A stretch of DNA of 6,144 nucleotides, from NCBI GenBank assembly GCA_023251855.1, contig JAHEYA010000154.1, positions 1 to 6,144 of the forward strand, read 5' to 3'. Every line of letters starts with the position of its first letter. Position 1 is the first letter of the stretch. The translations under genes were made by a program, and so were the position numbers. The notes below the pieces were generated by a model, which saw nothing but the letters and a program-made list of their open reading frames with translations, ran no database searches and had not been told where the DNA came from. Source of the stretch: Bacteroidota bacterium (GTDB lineage: Bacteria > Bacteroidota > Bacteroidia > 2-12-FULL-35-15). Shown here in pieces: positions 5,220 through 6,144 of the stretch.

Positions 5220-6144
5220 TTATAAATTCTGCATAAAATAATCCGTGATCTTATTGAACAGATGCACTCGATCTTTGCCTTGTACATTGTGCTCGTGCCC
5301 TGGGTAAACAAAATAATCTACTTGTTTTCCTTTGTCTATGCAGGCTTTAAGAAACATTAGGCTGTGCTGCCAAACAACAACATTGTCAGCAGTTCCATGA
5401 ATCAACATTAATTTCCCTTTTAAGTTATCTACATAATTTAGCACTTTTGATTCAGCATATCCAGCAGGGTTTGTTTGTGGAGAATCCATATAGCGCTCGG
5501 TGTACATTATTTCATAAAAGCTCCAGTCGATAACAGGGCCGCCAGCCACAGCTGCTTTAAACAAATCGGGATAACGAGTCATGATGGAGGTTGACATAAA
5601 ACCTCCAAAACTCCAGCCCATAAGGCCCATGCGATCAGCGGCAATATATTTTAAATTTTTAAGATAATTAATACCAACCAATTGGTCTTTCATTTCTATT
5701 GTTCCCAGATGTTGAAAAGGTGCTTGTTCAAAAGCTTTTCCGCGATTAGCGCTTCCTCTGCTATCGAGTGTGAAAACAACAAAACCATGTTGTGCCATGT
5801 ATTGTAGCCACATATCGCCAGCGCCATTCCACGCGTTGTTTATTAACTGAACATTTGGGCCGCCATATAAATAAACGATTGCAGGATATTTTTTTGTGGA
5901 ATCAAAATCAACAGGTTTAAACATTCTGCAATACAGGTCATCACCACTTTCGCTTTTTAATTTAAAAATAGTCATCTGCCCTAATTTATAATCGCGCAAA
6001 GGGTTTTCAGATTGTTTGACATTTTGTATTTTTTTTCCTTTGGTTGTATAGATGGCAATTTCGCGAGGAACAGTAGTGCTTTGAAAATTATCAATGATGT
6101 AATTTCCTTTCTCACTCAGCAGCGATGTATGAGTTCCTTCACCA
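5220..6144 (-). CDS. S9 family (DPP-IV-type) serine peptidase, N-terminus outside window
   Basis: The frame is open to the right edge, leaving 307 C-terminal residues; numbers here count from the first full codon (6143). The product is a prolyl-oligopeptidase-clan enzyme that cleaves short peptides, typically after Pro or Ala at the penultimate N-terminal position. The end of the N-terminal propeller occupies about 1-60. The alpha/beta-hydrolase domain follows, with YGGPNVQ (about 93-99) and DSRGSANRG (about 127-135). Catalytic residues are Ser178 in GWSFGG, Asp253 in HGTADNV and His285 in PGHEHNV, all in the expected order and spacing. The Glu pair that anchors the substrate amino terminus in DPP-IV would be in the missing part, so DPP-IV versus a related S9 activity cannot be settled. 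Likely periplasmic or membrane-attached. First visible gene of the probable operon with the barrel and nth-like genes. Confidence 0.93.
   Translation of the reverse strand, partial: GEGTHTSLLSEKGNYIIDNFQSTTVPREIAIYTTKGKKIQNVKQSENPLRDYKLGQMTIFKLKSESGDDLYCRMFKPVDFDSTKKYPAIVYLYGGPNVQLINNAWNGAGDMWLQYMAQHGFVVFTLDSRGSANRGKAFEQAPFQHLGTIEMKDQLVGINYLKNLKYIAADRMGLMGWSFGGFMSTSIMTRYPDLFKAAVAGGPVIDWSFYEIMYTERYMDSPQTNPAGYAESKVLNYVDNLKGKLMLIHGTADNVVVWQHSLMFLKACIDKGKQVDYFVYPGHEHNVQGKDRVHLFNKITDYFMQNL

Noticed and set aside
5997..5999. TTG at 5999 as the start of the S9 peptidase
   Set aside because: The frame continues open to the window edge with propeller-like sequence; this is an internal Leu codon (E-N-P-L-R-D-Y-K).

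Overview
The window looks like a chromosomal segment of a low-GC member of the Bacteroidetes (Bacteroidota). The evidence is a secreted protein with a type IX secretion (T9SS) type A C-terminal sorting domain and a DUF7619-like region, a TAnnTTTG-type promoter element, Met-Lys-Lys signal peptides, no Shine-Dalgarno sequence before most starts, and a prolyl-oligopeptidase/DPP-IV-type S9 peptidase. All supported genes are on the minus strand, so the biological reading order is right to left.

Right to left: the window opens inside an S9 (DPP-IV family) serine peptidase whose catalytic domain is complete (5220-6144, N-terminus beyond the edge). After 8 bp comes a predicted outer-membrane beta-barrel protein (4426-5211), and 16 bp further an endonuclease III-like DNA glycosylase (3777-4409). 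The spacing suggests one operon. A tRNA-Arg(CCU) follows 43 bp later (3662-3733) with an AT-rich hairpin/poly-U terminator. Then comes a 925-residue secreted protein with a predicted seven-bladed SBBP-like beta-propeller, a SprB/PKD-like module, a DUF7619-like region and a T9SS sorting tail (751-3528). It ends before a GC-rich hairpin terminator (596-637). The leftmost 600 bp hold no intact recognised gene, but do hold gene debris and inverted repeats. At the far left edge the first 13 codons of a secreted protein run off the window (1-39).

The peptidase, barrel and propeller proteins all point to the envelope or secretion. Nth and the tRNA are housekeeping. No phage, CRISPR, defence or insertion-sequence gene is visible, and I do not see a convincing new system. 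The best second-look items are: (i) a palindromic repeat embedded in frame in the signal-peptide region of the barrel gene; (ii) an endonuclease III whose second [4Fe-4S] cysteine is a histidine; (iii) a 7-bp tandem duplication that splits an otherwise continuous small reading frame; (iv) an acceptor-stem mismatch in the tRNA and a 14-bp copy of part of it just upstream; (v) poly-G tracts inside the propeller gene.
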